This document shows positions 1-8,100 of a DNA stretch of 14,375 nucleotides, piece after piece. The notes under the pieces are model-generated. The model made no database searches, was not told where the DNA came from, and saw nothing but the letters and a program-made list of their open reading frames with translations. Source of the DNA: Lentisphaeria bacterium (GTDB lineage Bacteria > Verrucomicrobiota > Lentisphaeria > Oligosphaerales > JAFGRS01); assembly GCA_016935045.1 (NCBI GenBank), contig JAFGRS010000702.1, positions 1 through 14,375 on the forward strand, read 5' to 3'. Numbering within the stretch: position 1 is the stretch's first letter; each line of letters begins with the position of its first letter. The position numbers and the translations under genes were made by a program.

Positions 1-85
1 CGGGAGGCTCGCGATACGCTCGCGCTCCAGGGGGATGGAACGCCCGCGGCCGCGCGGGCACTCGCGGGTTTGACTGAGGCGTTAC
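1..85 (+). repeat. Truncated copy of a dispersed MITE-like repeat (copy 1)
   Basis: This stretch is a near-identical inverted counterpart of 14182-14286. By eye, about 79 bases align with roughly six mismatches and one indel. Its inner end at 70-85, TTGACTGAGGCGTTAC, differs by one base from the 16-bp terminal repeat of the right-hand copy. The other terminus lies left of the window, so the copy is incomplete here. A self-complementary core CGCGGCCGCG lies at 45-54. The element ends 20 bases before the likely -35 box of the cyclase gene. I see no reading frame that looks coding. Confidence 0.75.
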
Positions 86-104
86 GGGTCCGGCGCATGC
101 TGCC

Positions 105-133
105 TTGACTTCGCCGCCGATTCTGGGTACTTT
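105..133 (+). promoter_or_regulatory. Likely sigma70-type promoter of the cyclase gene
   Basis: TTGACT at 105-110 matches the -35 consensus at five of six positions. It is followed by a 17-base spacer and TACTTT at 128-133, a three-of-six match to the -10 consensus that keeps the T, A and final T. The predicted start of transcription is near 140, leaving a leader of about 50 bases before the ATG at 190. The placement between the repeat and the gene fits. The -10 match is weak. Confidence 0.4.
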
Positions 134-189
134 GCGGTGATGGCTGTTTTTCCGGAGCATGGGTCGGTCCGCTCCACAGGAGGAAGATC

Positions 190-2088
190 ATGACCGGAAG
201 CGCGTCTGGTTCTGCCGGCGGGGTCTCCGTGTTCGTTTTCTGTCGGGACCGTCTGGCACACCTCGTATCGGGCCGGAGGACGTTTCTTGGGGCGTTGCTG
301 TGCGGCATGGCGATGGCCTGGGCCACCCTATCGGCGTGTTCGGTACAGACTCCCCTTTCTCGGTGGTCCTGGTTGCTGGCGTTGTGCGTGGTGGGGGTCT
401 CTCTGATCCATACTCGTGTTGGCGCCGTTGTGATGGGGTTGGCGTGCACGGCACAGATGCTTTCCCTGAACGGTCAGGTGGGGGTGGTAACCGCTGCGCT
501 CTGCCTGCTTTTCGTGCTGTTGTGCGGTCGCCATGCGGGGAATCTCTGCGGCGTGTTGGTGGCGCCGTATCTGTTGGGGCTGCATCTCGGGATTGCGGCG
601 GCTCTGGGTTTGGCGATGTCTGCCGGGAAGCGGGTTTCCTGGTTTTGGGTGGGTTTGGCGCTGGTTTGGTGTGTGATGCACGGGTTTGTGGTCGGGCATC
701 CACGTCTGGGTGTGGCGCCGTTATCCCAGGTTGCGGAGTCGGCCTCGCGTGCCGAGAAGGCGCGGGTGACCTTCGGCGCGAGCTGGCTGCGTGAGGCCCT
801 GGCCCAGGCGGACATGGAGGAACTCAAGGATGGGCTTCTGGGGTTCCTGGCGGACTCCTCGAAGAGCGTCCCGGCCGGCGTGCAGCTACTCCTCTGGTGC
901 GCCATCGCGTTCGCGGTGCGGGCAACGTATCATCACCGGCGCGTCAAGGACCGCATCGCGATGGAGTATCTCGAAAAGGTGACGAAACACACCCGGCGCA
1001 TTCCTCCTCACCGGCAGATGTACGGGGCCATGGCGATGGGGGCGGTGCTGTTCGTGGTCTCCTATGCCATCCTCGGGGGCCTGTCGAAAGCGGTGGAGTA
1101 CAGCTTCCTGCATGCGTTCATGGATGTCGTGGCGGCGGCGCTTGTCTACTTCCCGCTCTGGGTGACTCTCGAAGGGGACCCCGTGGCGGGCGCGGCCAGC
1201 CTGGCGGAGCGTCGGGAGGCCCACGGGGTGACCCTCAAGGACCTGCCCGTGGGGGATGCGTCGGTGACTCCTCGGAAGGGCGCGCCACACGCGGGGGGGG
1301 CGGCAGCGGCTGGTGTGCGGCCCGGGGTATCCCCCGTCCGTCCTGCCACGCCGGCGGCCTCGGATGCGGGAGGGATCCGCAAGCAGGAATTGCCGCCATG
1401 GCTGCGCAAGGGGCCCGGGAGTATCCCCGGCGCCCTGCCGGGGAGTGCCTCGAAGGCGGCGGCGGCGCGTCCGGCGGTTGCGGGGGCCGGTACGGGTGAG
1501 CGCGGGGCGGACGGGGGCGCGAGCACGTTTGCCGTGGAGGCCATCATGTTCATCGACATGGTGGGATCCACGGCCCTGGGGAGCAAATACGGGGACGACT
1601 ATGTGCTGGGGCTGAAGGAGAAACTGGGGCAGATCGTGCGGGCGGAGTCGGCCAGGCAGAGCGTGCTGTTCGAGAAAGGCACGGGGGACGGCTTCATGCT
1701 GACCTACCCGGAAGCGGTCCACGCGGTCACGGCCGGGGTCAACATTCTGCGGCAGGTGGACGCGGCCAACCAGGGTCTGCCGGAATCGCGCGCCATCCAC
1801 CTGCGCATGGGGATCCACCTCGGCCAGGTCAACATCGACTCCCACGGGGACCGCATCGGGACGGCGGCCAACTTCGCGGCACGCATCGAGGCCGCCAAAA
1901 TCGAGCAATTGCAGGCGGCCGAGGACCCCGCCAACGTGGTGCTGCCCGAACGGGATCGCATCCTGGTCTCCGACGTGGTCAGCGAGGAACTGAAGGGCAA
2001 CGCGGCCTTTGCGCTGCGCCCGATCGGCTACTTCGAGTTCAAGGGGATCTCGGGGCTGCACCGGATCTTCGAAGTGCAGCGGGCCTGA
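190..2088 (+). CDS. Membrane-anchored class III adenylate cyclase
   Basis: Probably makes cyclic AMP from ATP at the inner face of the membrane. The start is fixed by AGGAGG at 178-183, six bases before the ATG. Residues 30-170 hold about six hydrophobic segments and three more follow (about 231-247, 279-297, 306-326). Residues 330-447 are a low-complexity Ala/Gly/Pro linker. The catalytic domain runs from 448 to 632. It has both metal-binding aspartates (D456 in FIDMVGST and D500 in GTGDGF), the lysine-aspartate pair that selects adenine (K496, D554), and the catalytic N561 and R565 in NFAARIEA, so it looks active. I do not recognise the N-terminal sensor or membrane domain. The first 200 or so codons are richer in T than the rest. 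The gene is monocistronic here and converges with the transporter operon. Confidence 0.88.
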   Translation: MTGSASGSAGGVSVFVFCRDRLAHLVSGRRTFLGALLCGMAMAWATLSACSVQTPLSRWSWLLALCVVGVSLIHTRVGAVVMGLACTAQMLSLNGQVGVVTAALCLLFVLLCGRHAGNLCGVLVAPYLLGLHLGIAAALGLAMSAGKRVSWFWVGLALVWCVMHGFVVGHPRLGVAPLSQVAESASRAEKARVTFGASWLREALAQADMEELKDGLLGFLADSSKSVPAGVQLLLWCAIAFAVRATYHHRRVKDRIAMEYLEKVTKHTRRIPPHRQMYGAMAMGAVLFVVSYAILGGLSKAVEYSFLHAFMDVVAAALVYFPLWVTLEGDPVAGAASLAERREAHGVTLKDLPVGDASVTPRKGAPHAGGAAAAGVRPGVSPVRPATPAASDAGGIRKQELPPWLRKGPGSIPGALPGSASKAAAARPAVAGAGTGERGADGGASTFAVEAIMFIDMVGSTALGSKYGDDYVLGLKEKLGQIVRAESARQSVLFEKGTGDGFMLTYPEAVHAVTAGVNILRQVDAANQGLPESRAIHLRMGIHLGQVNIDSHGDRIGTAANFAARIEAAKIEQLQAAEDPANVVLPERDRILVSDVVSEELKGNAAFALRPIGYFEFKGISGLHRIFEVQRA

Positions 2089-2109
2089 AGTCCGGGATTT
2101 CCGCCGGCA

Positions 2110-2171
2110 GTACCGGCCGGCGCCCTCGACGGCCGAAGTTCCCGGTACCGGCCGGCGCCCTCGACGGCCGA
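2110..2171. repeat. Tandem pair of 27-bp direct repeats
   Basis: Two identical 27-base units lie at 2110-2136 and 2145-2171, starting GTACCGGCC and ending GACGGCCGA, with an 8-base spacer (period 35). They begin 22 bases after the cyclase stop codon. No coding potential is seen. They may be a local duplication or part of a dispersed intergenic repeat. Confidence 0.8.
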
Positions 2172-2220
2172 TGACCTTCGGGGATGCGGGATGGTGCGCG
2201 GAGGGCCGCGCCCCATACAG

Positions 2221-2250
2221 GGATTCCGGCTCAAGCCGGTATTACAAGCC
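2221..2250 (+). repeat. REP-like hairpin element, copy A
   Basis: The element has a 6-bp GC-rich stem, CCGGCT/AGCCGG at 2226-2239, with a 2-base loop, followed by TATTAC. It pairs with copy B (2271-2300), which is the same kind of element in the opposite orientation. The inverted pair sits between two converging genes. No T-tract follows the stem, so a role as a classical intrinsic terminator is not supported, but the hairpins could still slow or end transcription from both sides. Confidence 0.65.
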
Positions 2251-2270
2251 TTGTCTCCCGCGCATTCCCG

Positions 2271-2300
2271 GGTTCGTAGTACCGCCTTCAGGCGGTTCCC
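2271..2300 (-). repeat. REP-like hairpin element, copy B (inverted)
   Basis: The element has a 7-bp stem, ACCGCCT/AGGCGGT at 2281-2296, with a 2-base loop. Read on the minus strand it aligns with copy A over 30 bases with 21 matches. It shares the 3' arm GGTAYTAC. The fourth stem base pair is G-C in A and C-G in B, a compensatory change that keeps the stem. Confidence 0.65.
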
Positions 2301-2355
2301 AGTAGGGCCACGCCCCGTACCGATGGATCGCGACGTGGCGAGGGGGGGGGGCAGC

Positions 2356-3081
2356 TCAGCGGACGCTGCCGATGCGGATATCGAGGTCTTCCCGCCGTTC
2401 GAGTCTGTCGACCATACCGTCCTTGATCCAGAGGATGCGGTCCGAGGTGGCGAGCATCTTGTGATCGTGGGTGGCGGTGATCACGGTCACGCCGAGTTCG
2501 TCGGAGAGGGCGCTGAGGAGTTCGATGATCTCCTCCCCGGTGACCAGGTCGAGGTTGGCGGTGGGTTCGTCGGCAAGGATGATGGCGGGTTCGTTGGCGA
2601 GGGCACGCGCGATGGCCACGCGTTGCTGCTGGCCGCCGGACATCTCGTCGGGCCGGTGGGTGAGGCGGTGTCCGAGTCCGACGCGCGTGAGGACTTCCCT
2701 GGCGCGGCGTTCGGCTTCGATGGGGGTCCGGCCGCTGAACAGCAGGGGGAGGCAGACATTCTGCACGGCGTCGTAGGCAGGCAGGAGGTTGTAGGACTGG
2801 AAGACGTAGCCGATGTGGTTGCCGCGGAAGTGTGCCAGCTGGCGCGGGGTGAGTTCGGCGAGGTGGACCCCGGCGACCTCGACCTGTCCGCTGCTGGGGT
2901 GATCGAGGGCGCCGATCATGTTGAAGAGGGTGCTCTTGCCGGAGCCGGAGGGTCCCATGATGGAGAGGTATTCGCCGCGGAAGATCTCGAGGTCGATGTC
3001 CTTGAGGGCGTGGACGACGGTTTTGCCCAGGTTGAACTGCTTGTTGACGCCTTCGACCCTGATGAGGATGTCCTGGCTCAT
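2356..3081 (-). CDS. ABC transporter ATP-binding protein, LolD/MacB type (241 aa)
   Basis: A cytoplasmic ATPase that would power an FtsX-type ABC transporter. All motifs are present in order: Walker A GPSGSGKST at 43-51, Q-loop Q95 in FQSYNL, signature MSGGQ at 147-151, Walker B ending in D171-E172, and H-loop H205 in THDH. The length is normal for the LolD/MacB family. The ATG at 3081 follows a purine-rich GGAGAGGA about 11 bases upstream. It is the last gene of the operon, 20 bp after the OPT-like gene. Its likely partners are the two FtsX-type permeases upstream, since OPT proteins do not normally use ABC ATPases. It is a paralogue of the ATPase at 10490-11329 and shares its unusual C-terminal tail (RLxRR, then I-x-x-GS). 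The stop is followed four bases later by a run of ten C on the coding strand. Confidence 0.93.
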   Translation of the reverse strand: MSQDILIRVEGVNKQFNLGKTVVHALKDIDLEIFRGEYLSIMGPSGSGKSTLFNMIGALDHPSSGQVEVAGVHLAELTPRQLAHFRGNHIGYVFQSYNLLPAYDAVQNVCLPLLFSGRTPIEAERRAREVLTRVGLGHRLTHRPDEMSGGQQQRVAIARALANEPAIILADEPTANLDLVTGEEIIELLSALSDELGVTVITATHDHKMLATSDRILWIKDGMVDRLERREDLDIRIGSVR

Positions 3082-3101
3082 GGATCGGGTATCCTCTCCG
3101 T

Positions 3102-5120
3102 TCAGAACGGCAGTTTGATGGCGGACTTGCTGAGGAAGGTGATGCCGATGCCGAGGGTGGTGATGAGGCCCATGCCGCAGCCGAAGCCGGCGCTGACCAC
3201 GGGGATGTACTGGCGCCACTTGAGTTTGAGGCGTTTGCGGAAATAGAACTGGCCGATGAGTGCGCCGATGAACTGGGGGATGACCGCGTGGGGCATGGTC
3301 TGCCCGAGTCCGCGCACGACGCCGTAGGTCAGGAGCAGGGGTGCGCCCAGGAACTGGAGGAGGGTGAAGCCGATGACGCCGAAGAGTCCGCCGCAGGCGA
3401 AGTAGGTGGGGTTCCATGCCTGTTCGAACATGGAGTATTCGCCGAGGGTGGCGGAGTACATGATGCAGCGGTTGGCGGCATCGAGTTCCCACATGCGCTG
3501 GGCGTAGGGATAGGCGAAGGAGGGGATGGGGTTGAGGCCCCAGATGAAGTTCATGAAGAAGATCGAGCTGAGCAGGATGATGGGATAGAGGATGATTTTG
3601 GTCTTCCACATGCTGGTGAACTTGGTCCCGGTGAGTTCGCACTGGCGGTAGAAGACGGTCATCATGCCGTAGTTGGCGATGGGCATGGGCAGGAACCAGC
3701 ACGCCACCCCCTTGTAGCCCGAGAGGATGAGGGCAGCCTCCCGGATCATGGGGATCTCGACCACCTGGCCGACCATGCCCTCGAGACGGGCCGTCACGTA
3801 GCTGATGAGGGGGGTGTAAAACAGCCCCAGGAAGATGAGGATCCAGAGCACGCGGAAGATGTGGGGGTGCCATTCGCCGTGGTGCCAGCGCAGGAGCCCG
3901 ACGGAGAGTCCGATGTAGCTGGCGGTCACGAGGACGTAGACGATGGCAATGACCCACCAGGGGATGTCTCCCCGTCCCTTGGGCACGCTCATGATCCCGG
4001 GCGTTTTGCCCTTGCTCAGGACCTTCTCCCGGCGGCCCTCGAGGATCGACCGCCCGACCTGCCAGAAGCCCACCAGGGCAATGGCCACCGCGATGCCGAT
4101 GTGGAAGCTGAAGTAGAAGTCCACCTGGGTCTTGAAGAGCGTCGCCACCGTATCGTCCCCGAATTTCCAGTTCGACAGGATGCCGAACTTGAACATGACG
4201 GGATTGGCCACGGCCGTGATGACCAGCCCGATGAAACTGCCCACCATGCCCCAGAACGGCATGACCATGCCGAAGATCAGGTTGCCGAAGTTCCAGTTGA
4301 TCCCGGTGGCGAAGGCGGGCAGGTAGCGGCCCGTCTTGCCGGTGAAGTCCGAAAACGGGATGGGGAAGATCTGGATCGCGGTGCCGGTCAGGGCCCCGGA
4401 CAGCACGGGCAGAAGCAGGTAGACACTGCCGAAGGCGAGTCCCAGGGCGCCGCCGATGGCGAAGACGCGCCAGCGCCAGTTCTCTTCGGCGTCCTTGGCG
4501 GTCTTCGCCTCGATGTCCTCGGCCATGGCCATGATGCCCTGTGCGCCGATGGGGGCCATGGGGAAGGGCAGCTTTTCGACGTCGCTGGTGACGCGGAAGA
4601 GTCCGTAGCCGAGGACCGCGTTGGCGATCTGGCCGATGAAGGTGCCCACGACCATCATGATCAGGACGGGGACCCAGTCGACGTGGAAGAAGGTGCGCGT
4701 GCCGTAGGATTCGGGGTATTCGATGGGGTTGGGGGCGACCCAGCGCGGGATATCGGCGGTGATGCCGTTGGCGGCGGCGGCATCCGACTGGATGAAGAAC
4801 TGGTTCCAGAGCAGGCCGCCGCCGGACATGCCGCCGATCATGGATCCGGCCATGAAGAAGAGCACGAAGATCTCGCTCTTGTTGAGGTGGCGGTGGGCGC
4901 GGCGGGCGACCTCGATGAAGAGAATGACGGTCACCCACTGGGCCGCGCCACCGATGGCGACGCCGGCCAGCAGGTTCATGTAGATGGCGCCCGGCACCAT
5001 CAGGATGGCCACGAAAAAGGCGCCGGCCAGGGACGACCACCGGAAACCCTCCTCGAACGTCGAGGGGACTTCCATGATCCGCCTGAATTCCTCGAGTTCC
5101 CTGTCGAGCTTTCTTGCCAT
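3102..5120 (-). CDS. OPT-family-like integral membrane transporter (672 aa)
   Basis: A polytopic inner-membrane protein that resembles the oligopeptide transporter (OPT) family, probably the OPT-related group annotated in databases as DUF6784/6785. About 12-16 hydrophobic segments span residues 30-660. KLPFPMAPI at 183-191 resembles the conserved LPxPS-type motif of OPT proteins, and GMVGQVVEIPM at 448-458 begins a second conserved block. The N-terminal 28 residues are charged and the C-terminus is short. OPT proteins take up peptides or metal chelates by ion coupling; the substrate here is unknown. The gene starts 3 bp after the stop of the giant permease, so it is probably translationally coupled, and is followed after 20 bp by an ATPase gene. 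An OPT-like carrier inside an ABC operon is unusual. Family assignment is fairly sure, function is not. Confidence 0.75.
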   Translation of the reverse strand: MARKLDRELEEFRRIMEVPSTFEEGFRWSSLAGAFFVAILMVPGAIYMNLLAGVAIGGAAQWVTVILFIEVARRAHRHLNKSEIFVLFFMAGSMIGGMSGGGLLWNQFFIQSDAAAANGITADIPRWVAPNPIEYPESYGTRTFFHVDWVPVLIMMVVGTFIGQIANAVLGYGLFRVTSDVEKLPFPMAPIGAQGIMAMAEDIEAKTAKDAEENWRWRVFAIGGALGLAFGSVYLLLPVLSGALTGTAIQIFPIPFSDFTGKTGRYLPAFATGINWNFGNLIFGMVMPFWGMVGSFIGLVITAVANPVMFKFGILSNWKFGDDTVATLFKTQVDFYFSFHIGIAVAIALVGFWQVGRSILEGRREKVLSKGKTPGIMSVPKGRGDIPWWVIAIVYVLVTASYIGLSVGLLRWHHGEWHPHIFRVLWILIFLGLFYTPLISYVTARLEGMVGQVVEIPMIREAALILSGYKGVACWFLPMPIANYGMMTVFYRQCELTGTKFTSMWKTKIILYPIILLSSIFFMNFIWGLNPIPSFAYPYAQRMWELDAANRCIMYSATLGEYSMFEQAWNPTYFACGGLFGVIGFTLLQFLGAPLLLTYGVVRGLGQTMPHAVIPQFIGALIGQFYFRKRLKLKWRQYIPVVSAGFGCGMGLITTLGIGITFLSKSAIKLPF

Positions 5121-5123
5121 GGC

Positions 5124-8100
5124 CTATGCGTCCTCACGCTGCGGGGGTTGCGCCGAAGTGTCGGCCTGTCCCAGGGCGGTCAGGGTCCGTTCGCGGTACA
5201 GCTCCATGGTTTCGTGCGGGATCGAGCGCCAGATCAGGAACTGCTGCCGCAGGTCATCGAGGAAGACCTTGTTCAGACGGCGCCAGTCCTTGGGCTGCCC
5301 GGAGAGGCGTTTGAGGATGACGCGGACCTCGTCGATGCCGGCGATCTCGCTGGGGGCGCTGCGCAGGGCAAAGGTCTGGCTGACGCCGAGGTCGAATGGC
5401 GCCAGGGCGAGGGTGGCGTCGAGGCCGAGGCTGCCGTCCTCGTCGCGTGCCAGTTCCACATTGCTGGTCATGAAGCGTCCGAGTCCGGTGTCGGTATGGT
5501 TGGCGAAGTGTTCCCGCAGGAAGCTGACGACTCCGGTGATGTCGTATTCCGAGACGGTGAAGGGGAAGACGAGGTCGAGGATATCGCCCTGGGGCGCCGG
5601 TGGCCGCCACATGCGCATGAGCCCCGGATTGGCGCTCCGGGAGGCCTTGACGGCGGGGTAGATGGCCGAGACCAGTACGGTGGCCATGACCAGCAGGATG
5701 GTGACGATGGTGTTGGTCGAGCTCATGTTCATCTCGGGGACGCGCACGATGCCGTACTCGCTGAGGACGCCGAGGAGCTTCATGGTCCCCTGTGCGAGGA
5801 GGTACCCGCCCATGCCGCCCAGCAGGGAGTACACCATGGACTCGGCAAAGAACAGGGTGGCCACGTGCCTGGGGGCCAGCCCGAGGGCGCTGAAGGTGTA
5901 GATCTCCTTCTGCCGGTCGGCCACGGATCCCAGCATGGTCCCGAAGATGACCAGACCGCCCAGCACGATGGGGAAGAACAGGTCCTTGGCGCCGCTGGCC
6001 TTGAGAACGGTGCCCAGGAGGTGCCGGTAGACGCCGTTGCCGCGGGTGGCGGCCACGGGCATGGGCAGCATGCGTCCGAGGTCCTCGGCGACGTCTTCGG
6101 CTTCGGTGGTATCCTTGGTATACACCATCAGTCCGTAGAGGGCGGCGCCGAGGAACTTGGCGGTATCGGCCGAGACGATGGCGACCTGATCCACGGGCAG
6201 GCTGGCCCAGTTGCGCTGGGTCATCATTTCGGCCTCTTCGTCCATCTGCGTCGTCTGCTGGGTGCTGCTGGCCTCGGTGAAGTCCGCCGGCAGGAGGCTG
6301 CTGGTATCCATGTCCTTGGCGGCGGAGACGCGGACGGCATCGAGGAGCTTGCCCACGCGGAGGCGCAGGCCCTTGATCAGGACCGTATCCCCGGCTTGGG
6401 CGCCGAGGTTGTCGGCGACGGCGGTGGTGATGAGGACGGTTTCGTCGTCGAGGGCGCCGAAGAGGCCGGCCATGTCCTGTCGTTGTTCGAGTTCGCCGGG
6501 ATCGACGCCGAGGATGCCGCGGATGGTGACGGGGCTGGTGGCGTCGCTGCGGCTGATGAGCAGGCCCGGGTTGTCCTGGGTCTTGGGGGAGATCCACAGT
6601 CTGCGGCAGACGGCGAGTTGGTGGGGCCAGCGTCCCTGGATGATATCTCGCAGGTCTTCGCTGAGGGGCTGCCAGTTGACGTTGTGCACGAAGATCCCGG
6701 AGTAGGGGGGGTTGGGTGCGCTGAAGAGGGTGACGATGCCGGACTGTGTGCCAAAGGAAGCGAAGCAGAGGATGGTGAAGGTCAGCAGGATGATGGTGAT
6801 GGCGGTAAGTGCCGTCCGGAGGGGGCGGCGGCGCATGGTCGAGATCCCCATGTGCATGGCGGCCATGAAGGTACTGATGCCGGACACGTCGCTGGCGTGG
6901 ACGGTGGCGGTCATGCCCTGCAGGGCCTTGAGTTCGTACTCGAACTTGCGCATGATGATGAAGATGACCATGGCACTCATGAGCAGGATGGCGAAGCCCA
7001 GGAAGATGATGATGGGGGTGTTGGCGATGGCGAAGGCGGGATGGGAGAAGTAGAGGATGATGAAGGTGACCGCGAAGAAGGACGCGAACCAGCTGATCTG
7101 GCGGTAGATCGTGGCGGCCCCCACCACGACGCGTTCCACCGCAAAGGCGAAGGGGACGGAGAGTCCCAACAGGATGAGCACGGCAAAGACGAGGTCGTCG
7201 AGCATGCGCCGGACCTTGCGGTAGACGGGCTGCGAGGCCCAGAAGGAACTCGTGGCCAGGGACTCGCGGCGGAGCGGAGAGGACTCCCCCGCGGCCTCGA
7301 TGAGAATGTCCTCGGAACGGCCGTGCAGCTCGGCCAGGCTGCTGTCCTGGATGCCCTTGTCCTGCAGCAGCGCCAGGCGGGACTGGTTGAGGCGCCAGAG
7401 GTCCGCGGAGGAACGCGCGGGCACGTCGATAACCGGGGGTTCGCCGAGCATGGAGAACCCCTCGCCGATGGGATCGTGCTCGTCGGACTTCTCGTCGAAC
7501 GTTTCGGGACCGTTGTTGAGGCCGACGAGCTGGCGCAGGCTGAACAGCTTGATGCCCTTTTCGCGGTCGTCGCAGTACCAGCTCACGATGCCGTCGACGG
7601 TTTCCGAGAACGACTTTTTCCGGTCCAGGCCGGCGTTGGCGCGGGCGCTGAGGATCTGGACGTCTTCCCCGGGGAGTTTTTCGGTGCGCAGTTGGGGCGG
7701 CAGGGGCGCCTGCCCGGTCTTGCAGCGGAAAACGTTCAGGCGCCAGCGGACGGTGCGGTGGGACTCGGCATCGGAGACCTGGACCGCCTGCCCCGCCTCG
7801 TCGAAGACGGCCGCGATGCCGCCGCGCACGTTCCAGATCCAGCCGCCGCTGACGGGTCCCATGCCGTAGACGCCGTTGCGGGTGGTGCGGATGACCTGGA
7901 AGTTGTCGAAGGCATAGGGTTTGACGGGAGAGTAGGCCAGGGAGTAGCTGGCGTTGAGGCGGAACTGGACGATGGCGCCGGGCATGGGGTTGTTGGGGAT
8001 CGAGCTGCCCGGCAGCAGCCCCATGACCATGGGGCCGTTGACCGCGTCGTCCTTGAATCCCGGGGTGATGTACTCCTTGCCTGCCACGATGCCGCGGCGC

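Larger units (their letters stand above)
2202..2320. repeat. 17-bp direct repeats bracketing the hairpin pair
   Basis: AGGGCCGCGCCCCATAC at 2202-2218 recurs with two mismatches at 2304-2320. The two copies lie 2 and 3 bases outside hairpin elements A and B. They suggest that the hairpins belong to a larger intergenic repeat unit of about 120 bases. Confidence 0.5.

Noticed and set aside
310..342. Lipoprotein signal in the cyclase (LSAC ending at residue 50)
   Set aside because: The cysteine lies at the end of the first hydrophobic segment of a protein with many further segments, and the lead sequence is too long for a typical lipoprotein signal.
2226..2296. Bidirectional intrinsic terminator between the convergent genes
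   Set aside because: The hairpins are short and not followed by T-runs on either strand, and their sequence relationship is better explained by an interspersed repeat. A role in ending transcription remains possible.
2110..2320. CRISPR array
   Set aside because: There are only two 27-base units with an 8-base spacer, no further units and no cas genes.
3082..5040. In-frame upstream extension of the 241-aa ATPase across the OPT-like gene
   Set aside because: The extension is rich in Arg, His and Pro and lies in a shifted frame of the OPT-like gene. The ATPase has its own ATG at 3081 with a purine-rich site upstream.
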